Part shown: positions 1-14,094 of the stretch, one piece after another
How positions within the stretch are numbered: position 1 is the stretch's first letter
How the letters are laid out: each line of letters starts with the position of its first letter
Assembly: GCF_030463535.1 (NCBI RefSeq)
Contig: NC_132880.1
Span: 35,419,842-35,483,841 of the forward strand
Source: Salminus brasiliensis
Lineage: Eukaryota > Chordata > Actinopteri > Characiformes > Bryconidae
Direction: 5' to 3'
Length of the DNA: 64,000 nt
Notes under the pieces: model-generated
What the model was told of the DNA's origin: nothing
The model's database searches: none
Seen by the model: only the letters and a program-made list of their open reading frames with translations
Position numbers and translations under genes: made by a program

Positions 1-2708
1 TATATGAGAACGTGGCATGACATTGGAAAGTCATTTTTCCTTATTTAGGCACTGACAGTACTTTAAGAACAAGACATTTTTAAACTGATCAATTTAGAGG
101 TTTACTGTCTGAACTCTTAACAGTCTAAGACGAGTGTGGGTCGTACATTTACGGAAATAAAAAATACTTCGAAAATACTTAATTTTTTCTTAAATTCGTT
201 CTTGAGAAAAGCCCTAATAAAAAGTCAGATCAGATTTCGCTGCTATATGCATCTTGGGTTTCAAGGAAATAATTTTATTGGAAAAAAGTTAAGAAAAACA
301 TTTATCAAAACTTTGAAGTTATGCACGTCTAAGATGAATTTGTTTTTTGAGACACTGTTATAAATCCGGCTCGAAGCGTGACGGATCTGGCAGACCTTCG
401 GGATCACAACTGGGTACCTACAGCATTTTTAACAAATTTTACGGAAGTTAAATGAGCAAGCAGTAAGCCATGTATGTTTTTACTACCACAAAGTTGGCTT
501 AAATACCCCTTAATTATGCTAAAATAACCACCAAATGGCCTCTTGTGGCTTATTTCTTTGTAACATAAGAATAGATGTAATGTCTTAAAATGTCTTATTA
601 CATCTACATGGAGAGCTCACTTGGTTTGATAATCATTTTGTATATACAGTCTCAGAATACCACTAGCCAGTACTTGCTGTAGCCCTGTACATGCTGTTCT
701 GCAGTATTGATATGCCTGGGGTCATTCTCAGATAGAATCATTCACAACTACATTCCAGATAAGGCAGAGGTTGAACTGAACTTTACTAAAAAGTTTCAGC
801 AGCCCGAGGCAAACTGGCACACCCAGCATAGACAAACCCATTACGTGAGCAGACGCGAGAACCATGCTGTCCGCTGCTGACTGTCTTGGGAGTGTAGTCA
901 CGAGGAAGCGGGTAATAGGCCAATCCCTCAGTAAACAGCTGACAGAGTGGGACAGAGTGGTGGAGGAGCCCCTATCCCTTAGCCATGCTAAGCAGCTACT
1001 GGGTGAGACAGCAGAGAGACGAGCCAAAGAGTAACATACACTATATGTCCAAATGTTCTTGGACACCTCTTCTAAAAAAATATATTTAGCTACTTTAGCA
1101 CTCATTACTGACACAGATGTGCAAATGCACACACACAACTTGTCTAGACAGAGAGATACTGCCAATAGAATAGGACTCTCTGGAGCAGATTAACATGAAC
1201 CTACTGGCACCATGCCTAATGCCAGATGTGGCCTAAACGGGTATACAGACCCCTGGTATTAAGCTGTGGAGCAGTGAAACTGTTCGGTGCTGAACGGTGC
1301 TCTATCAATTTCACCTGGGATGAATTTGGGAGTTGGGGATGAGGTGGGAGGCTGATCATCCAACATCCTGACCTCACTAATGCAATCAAATGCTCAAAGC
1401 TCTAATGTTCTAAAAAAAAAAAAAAAAGGCAGGATAAACCAATTTTAACACCCTTCATTCAGATTTAACAATATATAAGCAGGTGTCCCAATACTTTTGC
1501 CCATACATAACTTATAACAGGGATGTTATAGAGAGTAACAGAGAGATGTGAGAATGAAGCCTTTCACAGGTCTAAGGAAACTTCACTTGATGTAAAGGTT
1601 CTTTACATAATTCTTTATGGTTTAAGTTTTTAATAAGTTGGTTAGAAGAACACAGGTTTGAATCTCTGTGATCTCTAGCTATTGTTCAGTATGTTGTACT
1701 GTTCAGCATTTGTTGTGTTCCACCAGCAGCCCACCTCCTTAACATGAATAAGGAGGGGAAGGATTACATAAACTGGACGTCAGACGGGAACTTTAAATAC
1801 TTGGCTTCTCAACGAGACTTTTCATCATATATTACCTCAGAAACAGCACACCCACTCTCGGCTTCCAATCATAACATAGTTGATTAACACTGTGCTTTTA
1901 TTCTGACACAGCAGGATATTAATAAGCTGCAGCGACCCTGTGCCTGATTCAGTATAATATTCTGATACGCTTCATATGTAGAGCTGCAAACAAGCACACC
2001 GCAGGCCTTTGGCATTAACTGTAGAGTTTAAATTAGACCTCTAATCTTCTTAATCAAGACAGTTTACAGAAACTCATTTTGCATCCACATATGTAATTAT
2101 CTCTTTCCCTTTTCTCTCTCTATCTCTCTCACACTCAAACTCACACTAATTCTTTTTCTTCACTTAAAAACACAAACAATGAAAACATCAAAACTCAAAG
2201 TGTTGTGTTTTTCTGTGCTTACAGGAAAATACAATTTAAGAGATTTTATAATATTATCTAAAATCATCATGGCTTACATCAGTGTTTATAATCTTTGGGA
2301 CAGTTCATAGAAATCCCCTCGATCACAAAAGTTACCTTCTCTTATGCAACACTGAGTAACAAGTGAGTGGCGGATATCTTTAAAAATGCATAATAGGGAA
2401 GGAGCACAACTCTAGCAGACACAGAGTTCTCCTCTTTGCACCCTTAGCACAGGAGGGAACTGGTTTACCATAGGCTTTACTCAGTGAGATCCAGAAGCTG
2501 AGACATAGTGATTAACAAAGCAGCAGTTCCAACTGTTTCCTGCAAACAAAGCTGTATGGTCCTATTCACACAATCATGCACCTCTGCCATTCACTTGAAT
2601 AGAGCCATTTATGCATGCAATGATAAGTTCTCATATATATATTAGCTATCCTGACTTAAAAATAAGTCACTCCAGGTATCATAATATCAGTATCATAATA
2701 GGCATCAC
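1..2708. other. spire1 intron 4 (partial)
   Basis: AT-rich intronic sequence downstream of spire1 exon 4. Apart from the miniature element at 1039-1507 and an A-run near 1415-1428 inside it, I see no exon, RNA gene or conserved domain on either strand. Confidence 0.6.
1039..1507 (+). mobile_element. Miniature DNA transposon with CACTATATG termini, copy 1
   Basis: A roughly 470-bp element opens with CACTATATGTCCAAATG...GGACACC and closes with AGGTGTCCCAATACTTTTGC, which are imperfect inverted ends. The middle contains GGACTCTCTGGAGCAG, GCACCATGCCTAATGCCA and an AGCTGTGGAGCAGTG segment. All of these recur in the copy at 51380-51829. It has no coding capacity; the superfamily cannot be set from termini alone. 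Confidence 0.75.
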
Positions 2709-2834
2709 CTCTTTGGCACTCTTGATCTTCTCCAAAAAGGTGCGCAGCTCCTTGGTCTCAGCGTACAGAGCCCGGCACACAGCCTGGTAGTGGTTAGGAG
2801 CATCTGATGGACTTGGGAGGTGGGATGTACAAAG
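2709..2834 (-). CDS. spire1: spire1 coding exon 4 (end of KIND)
   Basis: This exon encodes 42 residues in phase 0 between a TTTCTCTAG acceptor and a GAG/GTGATG donor, with motifs [20 protein letters not shown] and [13 protein letters not shown]. It aligns without gaps to the end of the SPIRE1 KIND domain. The next exon (linker and first WH2) is not in the window. Confidence 0.95.
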
Positions 2835-4907
2835 CTAGAGAAAGAGGGGGGAAAAATAAATAAATATTTCTTTTTAGCATCACAGGGCTGATTTCTCTGG
2901 AAGTGATCATATGGCTACTGCAATAAACCTAAGGCTTCAATCAGTACTCTAATTTAGATCTCTTATAATTTATTAATACACTGTAGGCCCAAGAACACAC
3001 AGCATAGGACATTTATTAAAATCAGCGTCACTTAACATCAAATTATGGTGGCCATCTAGGAACTTAAGTAAACTTGAGTGAATGCATAAGTACATCCATA
3101 AGTGATCTGACACAGCACTTTTAGAGCCTTCCTTAAAATGGACATTTTCAACAAAGAAAAATGCATATTTCTAAACATACAAATGGAAAATAAATTGATG
3201 ATAAACATTTTAAGCATGTTTAATGTAGAGGTAATATATTTAAAGGGCTCATTTTGGATTGTTTTGATTGTGCATCCTGGCACACATAAATACTATAAAA
3301 ATACTGTGGTGGCAAAAACAAAGTGGCATGCTGAGATTTCACAGTTAGGACTTCTGGCCTAAACAAAAACAAGCTTAACTGTTAGCGGCAACTGTTGAGA
3401 GTTGCACAGAGATGGTGGTAGATGAATAACTGAATGATTAATAATTGTATGATCTGGACATTAAATGTGAAGAGTAAATAAAGGACTATTCTAGACATTT
3501 TGGACTCAATTCACAGCAGCCTTATTAAGGTCAGAAGGCCTCAGTAGTTGTACCGATCTGTCTAGCTATATAGTAATCAGTGATAAGTGGGGAAAACAAT
3601 CTCTTAATAGCATTAAGTGTTGAAATATTAGTACGCTGGTCTTTTGGAACTGCCGTAGCCACCGCAAATAAGCAGCATTGTTGAGAACACAGTTTCACAA
3701 AACAGCACTGCCTACACAAGGAAGGTACATGCATTTAAAAAGGTTCCAATTACCTCGTCCTGAACAAGGATTATCTTTACTTTAGGTCTAAAAACCATGT
3801 CCAGCAAATCAGTTTCAAGACAGTCATCGTGTGACTATGTCTGATGAGCACATGGATATTCGTTCAGACACATAGACGGCTATTTCGCTAAGTACATTCT
3901 TGTGGTAACCCAACCCAAAGCTTGAACAACCGGCAGGTCTAAACACAGATTTTATGCAAAGGTCATTACCTTAAAAGCATGAAAACATGGGGCAATGATG
4001 GAGCCATGATGTTAATTTAGGCTTACTACCAACACCTCCAACCGGCTCAATGGCATTCCCCCCCCACACACCTAGCTGTGCTCTGCCCTATTCAGGAATG
4101 GCTGTCAGCTGAGGAATCATCTCTACTCTGAGGAAATAGCAACAATGGCATTTAAAAAAAATGCAAACAACCTTTAAAACCTGTTCTTCTTCCAGTCAGA
4201 ACTATTCTAGTGCTTAACCAGAAATGCATTACGTGTGCATTGGGGTTGGACAATGAGACTATTTGTTATGGTGTGATTTTGTTTTGGACATACATCTTAC
4301 GTCATGATTTTTGAAGTATTTCATGTGAATTGTCAGAACCTTTAGTAACAAGAATCAAACCCTGGTCTGCCATGGGGACGGCAGTGTTGTTACCCACTAC
4401 ATTGTGATACAATATAATATGCTATGCTACTTATTAATTAAAATGTTTTAATTTATTACTCTTTAAAATGATTACAGTATTATAGTTACATACTGACCTA
4501 TAATAATTATTTAACCAATGTAATTGGTTTTTAAATGTTATTTTTTATTTTTTATATATTTTAAGTCATAAAGGAAACAGTAGTTAGGGAGGTCATAATA
4601 CAACAAGGCTTGTCATGATTACCATTTGAACAATATTTTGTTCATTTTAAAACCATCTCATGCCACTGATATACGGATACTATAAGATCATAATAATGTA
4701 ATTACCTCATTTTAAAGAATAATTGACTTTTAAGTAAGTCACTTTTAAGGTAAGTCGCTCTGGATAACAGCATCATCCAAATTGTGTGTTGTGTTGCTTT
4801 TAGCATGTTTAGCTTGTGGCTACTGCATTAATTCAGACACAAAGCACAGTTTTTATTTCATGTAGTGTACTTGCATCATGTTAAATGCTCTAATAAAAGG
4901 AAGAAAG

Positions 4908-4946
<39 letters not shown>

Positions 4947-7900
4947 TATTGACTGGAGACACGAATGCATTATGACGTTTATGGATCCAAGCCCTAGATC
5001 CAGGTTTTTTGGTTTTTAAATTTTGGCATTTCTGGACAAAATGTACCAGCAGAGTAGAGACATCTGTACAGATTGTATGCGTGATTATGCAAGGTATGGA
5101 GTCAAAGAAAACGACACACAATAAGGATTGAAGCTCAGTCCCCGGCAGCATGCAGCATTTTCTTTTGCCTCATTCCACATAAGCGCACTCAGACAACCAC
5201 TGAGCTTCATACCTCAAAGAGTTATCCTTCACCCCAGATGCACCCACCCACCCACCCAAAAAAAAATTCCTCTGGCACTTCAGCTCTGTGGAAGAAAAGA
5301 TAGGAGTTCAATTAGGAGAATCAGACTGCCGTATCATTCGATTTCTCTGAGCCGGCCCCATCTCCCCGGACCTCTGCGACAAAGGTCGAAAATAAGGCAT
5401 GAAGGCACAGACAGAGTTATCTAACCAGTCCCTTACGCTGCACCTCTATTCTGCAGCTGTTCTGACCTGGCTTGACCGTTACGCCGCTTACTGGATGCTA
5501 ATTCCATTCCAGAGCAGCTCAGCTCACATGGAGACATGGCTGAAGCCCTGTACTATTAGGCTGTGTACATAACACAGAGCAGCCGTTTTCCATTTTGCTG
5601 TGTGGTTGATTAGTAAACAGCTTAAAGCCACAGCTGCTGTTGACGGTTCTTATTTCAGCACAGAAATAACTAGCACCTGGTAAAAACTCAATGCTGGGTC
5701 TCAGTAGAAAAGCTGAGAAGGAGTCGGCCTGAAGGAGTTGATTTAATGAACAGGAGATGAGAGAGAACTCTGACGAAAGCGGCGTTTACATTAAAGGGAA
5801 GGGAGGAATTCGCTTCAGAGACACAAATGCTTCAGAGAATTCTCAAATAAATTTTGTCATTCGGTTCTGCACACAGAATTCTCCATTTCAGAGCAGCACA
5901 ACCCAATTACAACATTTGCAGCAGTTTGGCGGGCCTGTCACTGATTGGGTACCATCTTCGTTAATGGCTGAAAGCTGTTTCCATTTCTTCTTATCCTAAA
6001 CATAATTAAAATAACATACTATACATATTTTTATGCATATATAATTCATATTTGCAGGCCCAAGCGCTTTAGTGCTACACTGAAATAGCATAGTAATGGA
6101 AGTAATGGAAGCTTATAGCCTCCAATTAACATGCAAACTGCATGCTAAATAAACCACATAGGCACATCTTCACAAGAATCCTGCAGCCATAGCCATCCCC
6201 AGCTGCTAACTGAAATACCCCTTACCGTTATGATGTCACGGTAGCCACGTATATTGGAAATCTCCGCCTGCTCATCCTCCCCCTCATCTTCCTCCCCCTC
6301 ATCCTCCTCCTCCGTGGCTTCGTAGCCCTCGTCAGGGCAGGGGTCTGTCTCTGTGTCAGCCATGTTGGTCATGAGGTCAATGAGTTGCTCCAGAGGAGGA
6401 CTGAGCTCCCGCTCCTCATTCTCCTTCAGGCCATAATCCAGGGCCTTGTAGATCATAATGCCCAGAGACTCGATCACCTACAACAAACACATACATAAAC
6501 ACACACATATATATTTTAAATATGTGTAATAATATGTGTGATTCTTTTAGAAACAATGAAAAACGTACACAGTAAAGTACACAGACATGTGCTGAAATAG
6601 ACAATTCAAATACAGTTATGTTTACATTAAAAAGCTTTGAGTCAGAGAATTGACATGCCAAAATAGAGAAACAACAGAAACAACAAATTATTTCTACAAT
6701 GAACATAGAGCAGCACACAGAGCTCATATCCTAAAATAGCACTGATCATTACCTCTGTGATAGGGTCTTTATCAGCCAGATGTAATTACAAATTCAGATG
6801 TAGAAACAATAACCTGGTTAAATTATCCCATGTCTAATCTAACAAACATACATAACTGGTAAGTCCACCTGCACATCCATCTCATCAGTGCCTCATGTGC
6901 CTGTGAGAGGGACACTGTTGGTGCATAAGCAGCTTACCACCACCCCCCCTCCCCAATGCAATGTGGGTTAATACTAACACTAATACACTGAAAAATGTGG
7001 TACATCAACACAATATTTGACCACAACATCCAACATAAAGATAGGAATTGCGTTGCTGCATCAGCCATAGCATTAACACCCATTGCCTAATACTGAGAAG
7101 GCCCCTTGTGCTGCCACGACAAATCTGACCATACGAGGCATGGACTCCACAAGATCTCTGAAGGAGTCTTGTGTTTTCTGGCACCAAGGCAGCAGATCCT
7201 TTAGGTCCTGTAAGTTCTGAGGTGGGGCCACCATTGCTCGCATTAAAGAGCCTTAGGTGCCCTTAGACCCTGTTGCCAGTTCATAGGTGGTTACTTTCTT
7301 GAAGCACATTTGGTAGATACTGACCACTGCATGACGTTTTGGAGCTGTTCTGACCCAGTCGTCTAGCCATCACAATTTGTAACCTTCAAGAACTGACTGC
7401 ATGCAAGTGTATATACACACACACATACACATAAATTCATGTGTGCATGTGGCCTAAAAGAGGATAAGGAAAATAATTCCTGTCTTACACCATTCACTGT
7501 CGCTCCCTGCTTTTTCCTTATTACCTCTCAACTGAGACACAGACACAATCTATCAATAAACTGATCAATGACTGATTTTGTTCAAATAAAACTCTGAAAC
7601 ACATCAACACACCAACAAACTATTTCAAACAGCTAAACCTAATCATACAGTGTGCAAAGTCTGCAGAACTAATTCTAATTCTGAGGACTGGCGCTCTGTC
7701 GTCTTCAGCACAGGGTCGACTTCATACCGCAGCTTCAGATTAGCATGATGAGATGATTGGACAGATCGCTGTGGAAGCTGAGGATGAGATTTTACAAAAA
7801 CGAATAAACTCTACATGTACTGACACATACACACGTGTTACCTTGATAAACACTGCCCTAATCAGGAGATCACTTTATCCATTCGACCAGTAAGTCAATC

Positions 7901-10900
7901 TCTATCCAGGCTTTGCACATGCAATGTGTGATAAAGTGTGGGGGTCAGATCTCCTATGTCCCTACATCTGCTAGACCCTTGCCTGACTGCTTCTGTGGAC
8001 ACAAAGCTGTCCTCTGTTATCATTATGAGCCTTCAAGTAGTCATCAGACTGCTCTTACTAACTCATTTCAATCTCCGGGTGAGCTCAGGCCTCAAGGCTA
8101 TTTACAGTATAAAAGTGGTCACACCAAAACACAGCAAAGCCGGTGCGCACACACACACATACACAAACAGGACACAGAGTAGAGCAGTGATGTGACTTCC
8201 CCAGGCAACAAGAAAATCAGTCACAGGTAATACAATTGTGGTAAAAAACAGTTCATGTGAGGTGAAGTGAGCGCTCCTCAGAAATTAAAAGTAAAAGTTC
8301 ATTAGCCAAGAACACACATACACATACAATCATTTAGCATTACCATTAGGACCATCACTCATCACTAGGGTTTTTGATGTTCAATGGTGGTAGCCCGGAT
8401 CTCTTTAGCGTATGTGTGAGCCTATTCACGTTCATTGGTATCGTTTAGTGCATTGGTTTTAACCCTGGTACTGAAGCACTGTGTCCTGCTTACTTTAGTG
8501 TTTGCCTGATCAAACACACAGAAGTGTAGACTCAGAAAGGCCTTGTTATTTAGCTGATCAGTCGGGTCAGTGTGTTGGGAGCAGGAAACTATAAACTGTG
8601 TGTATATTTTTTTCTAGATAACTTTATCCCCTTAAATGTAGTGTATCGCCCATTTTACACCTCTGTCTGTTCCTGAAGTGCATACTGAATTAGAAAAGCA
8701 AGCAGACTTAAAACTTCAGGAACATTCTGTTGTTGACTTCCTGAAACGTCTTTCTTCTGAAAGTGGAAAAACTGTCGTCTCTCGTTTTGTCTGTGTTTTT
8801 AAAAACGTATTACTATTAATGCTTATTATGTACTGTCTGTCTGTCCCTTATAGTTTTTACTGTCTGTCTGTCTGTCCGTCTCTTTTTACTCTCCATCCGT
8901 CTGACTCTTTTTACTCTCCATCCTGCCTTTTTAAATTATTTTTTATTTGTTTATTTATTTTATTTATTTGTTTCTTTTTACTGTCCATTTTCACAGTTTG
9001 TAACATATGAACTGTATGTCTGTCTGTCCGATTTTACTATCCGTCTTTACAGTGCGTCTGTGTTGGTCTTGTTTGCTTTTTTTAATGCCTGCTTGTCATT
9101 TATATGAGGACAAAAAAAAAAAAAAAATCAGCCATAATTAGAGCAATCATTACAGTAAAATAAGTTTGTTTCCTGTAGAGGAAAGAAATAGCATAAAGTA
9201 GTTGCAACAGCAAGGCCACAAATACAAAATTAGGCAGTGTGAGAAAGTACGAGATGTTTTTCCACTACTCAACACAAATCACGCACCTTTTAGACAACTT
9301 CCTTTTTAACATTCCATTAACATCCATTCTGATGCCCTGATGAGTTCCAAAAGCAAGCCAGTTTTTCAGGAACACTGCACAGTGTCAATGGCTTGAATTT
9401 CAGACCTGGGGCAAACATGGATTATAGATTTGTCCTCACTCCTTTACCCAGTAATCTAAAAGGTGTGCTGCAATAGGACAAGTAACAGTTTAAAAGAACT
9501 GAATAGCTTAGAGCACAGGATATGCCTGGATTGCATTATCACTGCCACGAGACAAAAGCCTGTGCAATTTTTGTTATTAAAGGGAGTAGCCAAACAGGTG
9601 AGGCTAGGCCAGGGCAGCAGGCACCAGGGCGTAGGCCTGCTGAACATTGTGTATATGTGAAGGAGTCAAAGGCTAAGGACTCCAGCAGTATGCAAAAGAA
9701 GAAATATCCCTCCCTTCACACCACCTATGACAAACTGAAACATCTTACAGATCCAAACAGGTCTAGCTGATCTCCCTCAAATATTGATCCTGCAGTGCTG
9801 CTTCCTGGGAATCACTGGTTGAATGTGGTGTACATCAACTCTCGTGTTCCAAACGTTAATCCCATTCACGATAAAAATAAATATCATAAGCGTCTTAATG
9901 TTATGTAATCTAATCCACCTCAGTGCAATAGACCACTGTAAAGCACAACAGCTGAACGGCTGAATGGGCCCCGACAGCTACTATAAAGACAGCCCATGTG
10001 CAGATGTCTACACGGCTGACTGTGTGCCTGCCAAGACAAGCAGCCTCCAGCCCTCTTCTTACCTGCCCTTCACTTTAACATTTTCAAGTTATTGCAAAAA
10101 AAATTATATAAGTATATGTTGAATTAGCGATGTAACAATACACAACATTTACAAGACACTGGTTCTGATACAATATATTTTTGATTAAGCACAGTGCCTG
10201 AAAATGGACTTTGTGTTACTATATTAATGCACAGCTGTGTTCACAAACACAAAATGCATCCACACTACATCCATCTTCCATTCAAATGTTACTAAGTATG
10301 TAACTATTATAGGCATCACTTGTCCCTATTTATGTCTATAAGATGCTACACATAATGTGGCCATTATGACATTGGAAATCTCACAAACTAGAAATGGTAA
10401 AAATCGGGTGTGACGATGTCAAGGTCCCAGACATATCACCAATGTGGTTAAATCTACTCCACACCCGTAGCAAGAGGAGATGCATCTGGATTGGAGTAAG
10501 ATAGCTTAAGAGCACATACACACAGGTATTTGGTTGCATTGCATGTGAGAGAGAGATGACACAGCGTTAACACTAGCTTGAAGGGTTGATTGTATTATTA
10601 ATATGAAGAAAATCTACTACTTTAACTCCCAGTGATTAACCCATTTGCCTGAGTTGATTGATTAAACCAGTTAAAGTACGAGTACATGTTTTCTAATGCA
10701 GCTGAAAACTGTCCGAATTTCGTTCAGTGCCTGCCCACTTTTACTAACTACAGGGGAATTACAGTCTGCGGTAATCGACTGTGTGCTGCAGATGTGGCGG
10801 ACAGAGATTAGGTCAAAAAACATTGGGAGTATTCCTTTAATCCTGGTCATTAACTAATAGAAAACACGATTAACGACAGCATCTCAAGAGAACAGCCCCT

Positions 10901-12171
10901 ACTGGACACAGACAGGCCTTTGCTTGTGCCAAACAGGAGACAAAGATCCACAGAAGGCCACAGAGGCTGAGGCTCAGGCTCATTTTCCCACAGTGAGGCA
11001 ACAAAAGCACCTGATTCCACAGTCACAATGACAAAAGGCCACATGAACAGCTTTGGCTCACAGCAGTCTGGAAACCTGGAGACCACCACAGCCAACCTGG
11101 ACAAGCTGTGCTTTTTATCTCCAGGTACTAAAACAAGCACAAATGCAGAAAACTGCAGATTGCATTAGCACAAATTGCTAATTAGTTGTCTCCCAGCAGC
11201 TCCCTAGCATACATTCAGCAAATGATGCTAGTGCATTTCATTTTTCACTCTTAGTTTAATAATATGTTTAATAATAATAATAATGTGGTTGGTGTGGCGC
11301 AACAGATAACACCACAACCTGCCAATGAGCAATCACACCATGTGGGAGATTGGGCTTCGATTCCTGGTCTGGGTGACTACGCTGCACTACACCAATAAGA
11401 GTCCTTGGGCAAGACTCCTAACACTACATTGGCCCTCCTCTGTAATACAAGTAACCTTGTAAGTCGCTCTGGATTAGAGCGTCAGCAAAATGGCATAAAT
11501 GTAAATGTAAATAATCCCGTTTTCATGGAGGGGGGCCTGGTTCCTATATGTGATCATCACTACTGACAAAGCGATCACTCCTGCAACAAGCAACTTCCAA
11601 ACATAGGTGGATAAACAAACAGAGGCTGATTAAGTGTACTAGTTCCTTAATCACACTAATGGTATGTCTATTAGGCAAACCGGTTCATTCAAACAGCCAC
11701 ACAAAGGAGTAAGTAAGACAAGCTATTCCCAATGCAGTAGCTCAGGTTATTTGCAGAAGTGCTAGATTGAGTGGTCTGAAGCGTTGCACACTAGAGGACC
11801 TACGTAAATTGGATGAAGTACAGGCAACGGCTGAGAAAGAACACTCTGTCCCAGTGGACATGCAAAAGCGAGCTGCAGAAAACAGGACTTTTCTCTCCAA
11901 TTACACATCACAATCTCATTTAGGGGCTTGTGACTCAGGAGGAATGAGGGCAGGGCAGAGGACGAGAGAAAGAGCGAGAGAAGGAGGAGGGGAAAGAAAG
12001 AAAGCCTGACCATGTGGAACTGAACTGACACGATAGGATGAAAACAACTCTGACCATCTCCTCTGACCAAGGAACTTGGTTGAGTCAAGATTATAAATGC
12101 AGGAACACTGGGTTGTCACTTAGTGTTTATTGAGACCCCCTGGACTACTCCATAGCTCAAACACCATATGC

Positions 12172-12241
<70 letters not shown>

Positions 12242-14051
12242 AAAACACAGTAAATTAAGCTATGAAACAAGATTTTATATTTTATATGATTATATATATG
12301 CTTGTTTCATACCACCACCCCCCCAAATCATGTTTCATTTACATTTTACATTTATATTTATGGCATTTAGCAGACGCTCTTATCCAGAGCGACTTACAAA
12401 AGTGGGTTTTGTAACAGTGATTAGCTTAATTTACTGTGTTTTGGATAACACAGGCATCATGCCTATTCTGCAGATTCCACACCATTACCGGGATGGATCT
12501 GGGACCCTCCGTTGTGCTGCTTGGGCCTGTGTGAATGCTAAAACCTAAAAACAAAAGCGAGACATTTCACACTGATCACGCCACTAGGGATATCCTGAAC
12601 CAATTCAGTGGGTCGTGTTTGGGGCCAATCCATAATTTAATGGAGCAAGTATCGGCTGTTTTAAGATCAATCCAGGTCCAACTTGATGTTTATACCGCTC
12701 TGAGGTTGTATACTATCCAATTCTATTCTATCCATGTGTGGAAATACACGCCAACCTATACTCATATACACACTCACCTATACACTCATTAATCGTGATA
12801 CTGATTCGTGATTACAGGGCCATGAATAGCACCATCATTAATCCATCCATCCATCCACCATTCAACATCAGTGGTGGGGCAGATGTGACTCAGTGGTTAG
12901 GTTTAATGCTCACAGGGTTGTGGGTTTACTACCCGGGTCCACCAAGTCGCCACTGTTGGGCACTTGAGTAAGGCCCTTAAACTTAAAAGGCGCCGCAGCA
13001 TGTTTGACCCTGGTCTTTTAAGGTAGGATACGTGAAGGGAACACAGTTTTGGTTTAAAGGTTAGAGCTGTGGTTTAATGCTCGCAGTTGTGGGATTGATA
13101 CCCAGGTCCTCGGTTTCCTCACCTAGGATATGCAAAGCAAAGAATTTTAATGCACCATATAACTGAACGATAATTCATTAAAACATTCAAACATTACCCT
13201 GTTCATACTCCTCCCATATGGACAGTATGAGGCAGTTGTTTTCCTCCGACCTAGCACTGTCTCTCACACTTCACAATACAATGCACACACACAGAAGCTT
13301 CTCTGAGCTGTTCACATGACATCACTGCTCGGAGGCACTGTGGAACTCTGCTTCCTCCACCGCCTCTCAGCATCATACGGAGATGAGCCATTCAAACTGA
13401 TTTTCTTTTTTTTTTTTTTTTTACATAATCTTCTGACATGGAGAAGCTGGTTGGATTTCCAGTTAATCATTTGTCCTGGCCTGGTCATGAGGCTGAATGA
13501 TGATCTAAATGCTTGGAACTAACTTATCTCAAGCAATTTCCACCCATCTTGTTTCCAAAAATAACTAAAGCAATTCCTCTGGAAAGTATTAACTAAACAC
13601 ATACAAATAAACCATACAAAATGCTAATCACGCAAGCTCTGGCACACAAAGCAGTTGTTCCAATCTTTGCCCCACGCAGCGTCAGACTTTAATGAAGTCC
13701 AGCTCACACCAGCTGTAGTTCTTTAAACTCCACTTCGGCGAAAGGGAGACCCTTAATTACACAGCACACTCCAGCCAACCCACAGGCGAAGGGTACAGAT
13801 TGGGCTAGCAGTGACGCTCTCACTCACTCATGCACTTAAGGACACGCAAACAGTGATGCTACCACCTCTGTGTATTGCTCTGCTTCCACTATTAAGTTAA
13901 CATGCCAACGCCTTCGAGCAGCGGTTGGCCGCAGTCAGCTGCCCAGAGAAAAATCCAGTTGTGATGGGGCCAAGAGCACGAGCCCATGACGCATGGGTGA
14001 ATCTGATACACAAGTGCACGCATAAAAGCAATATTCTACTTAGCAAGAAAG

Positions 14052-14094
<43 letters not shown>

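Noticed and set aside
12880-13130. Possible tRNA genes from A/B-box-like sequence
   Set aside because: The boxes belong to decayed SINE copies; no cloverleaf with a usable anticodon stem is evident, and intact relatives at 15645 and 47561 have a SINE body and tail.
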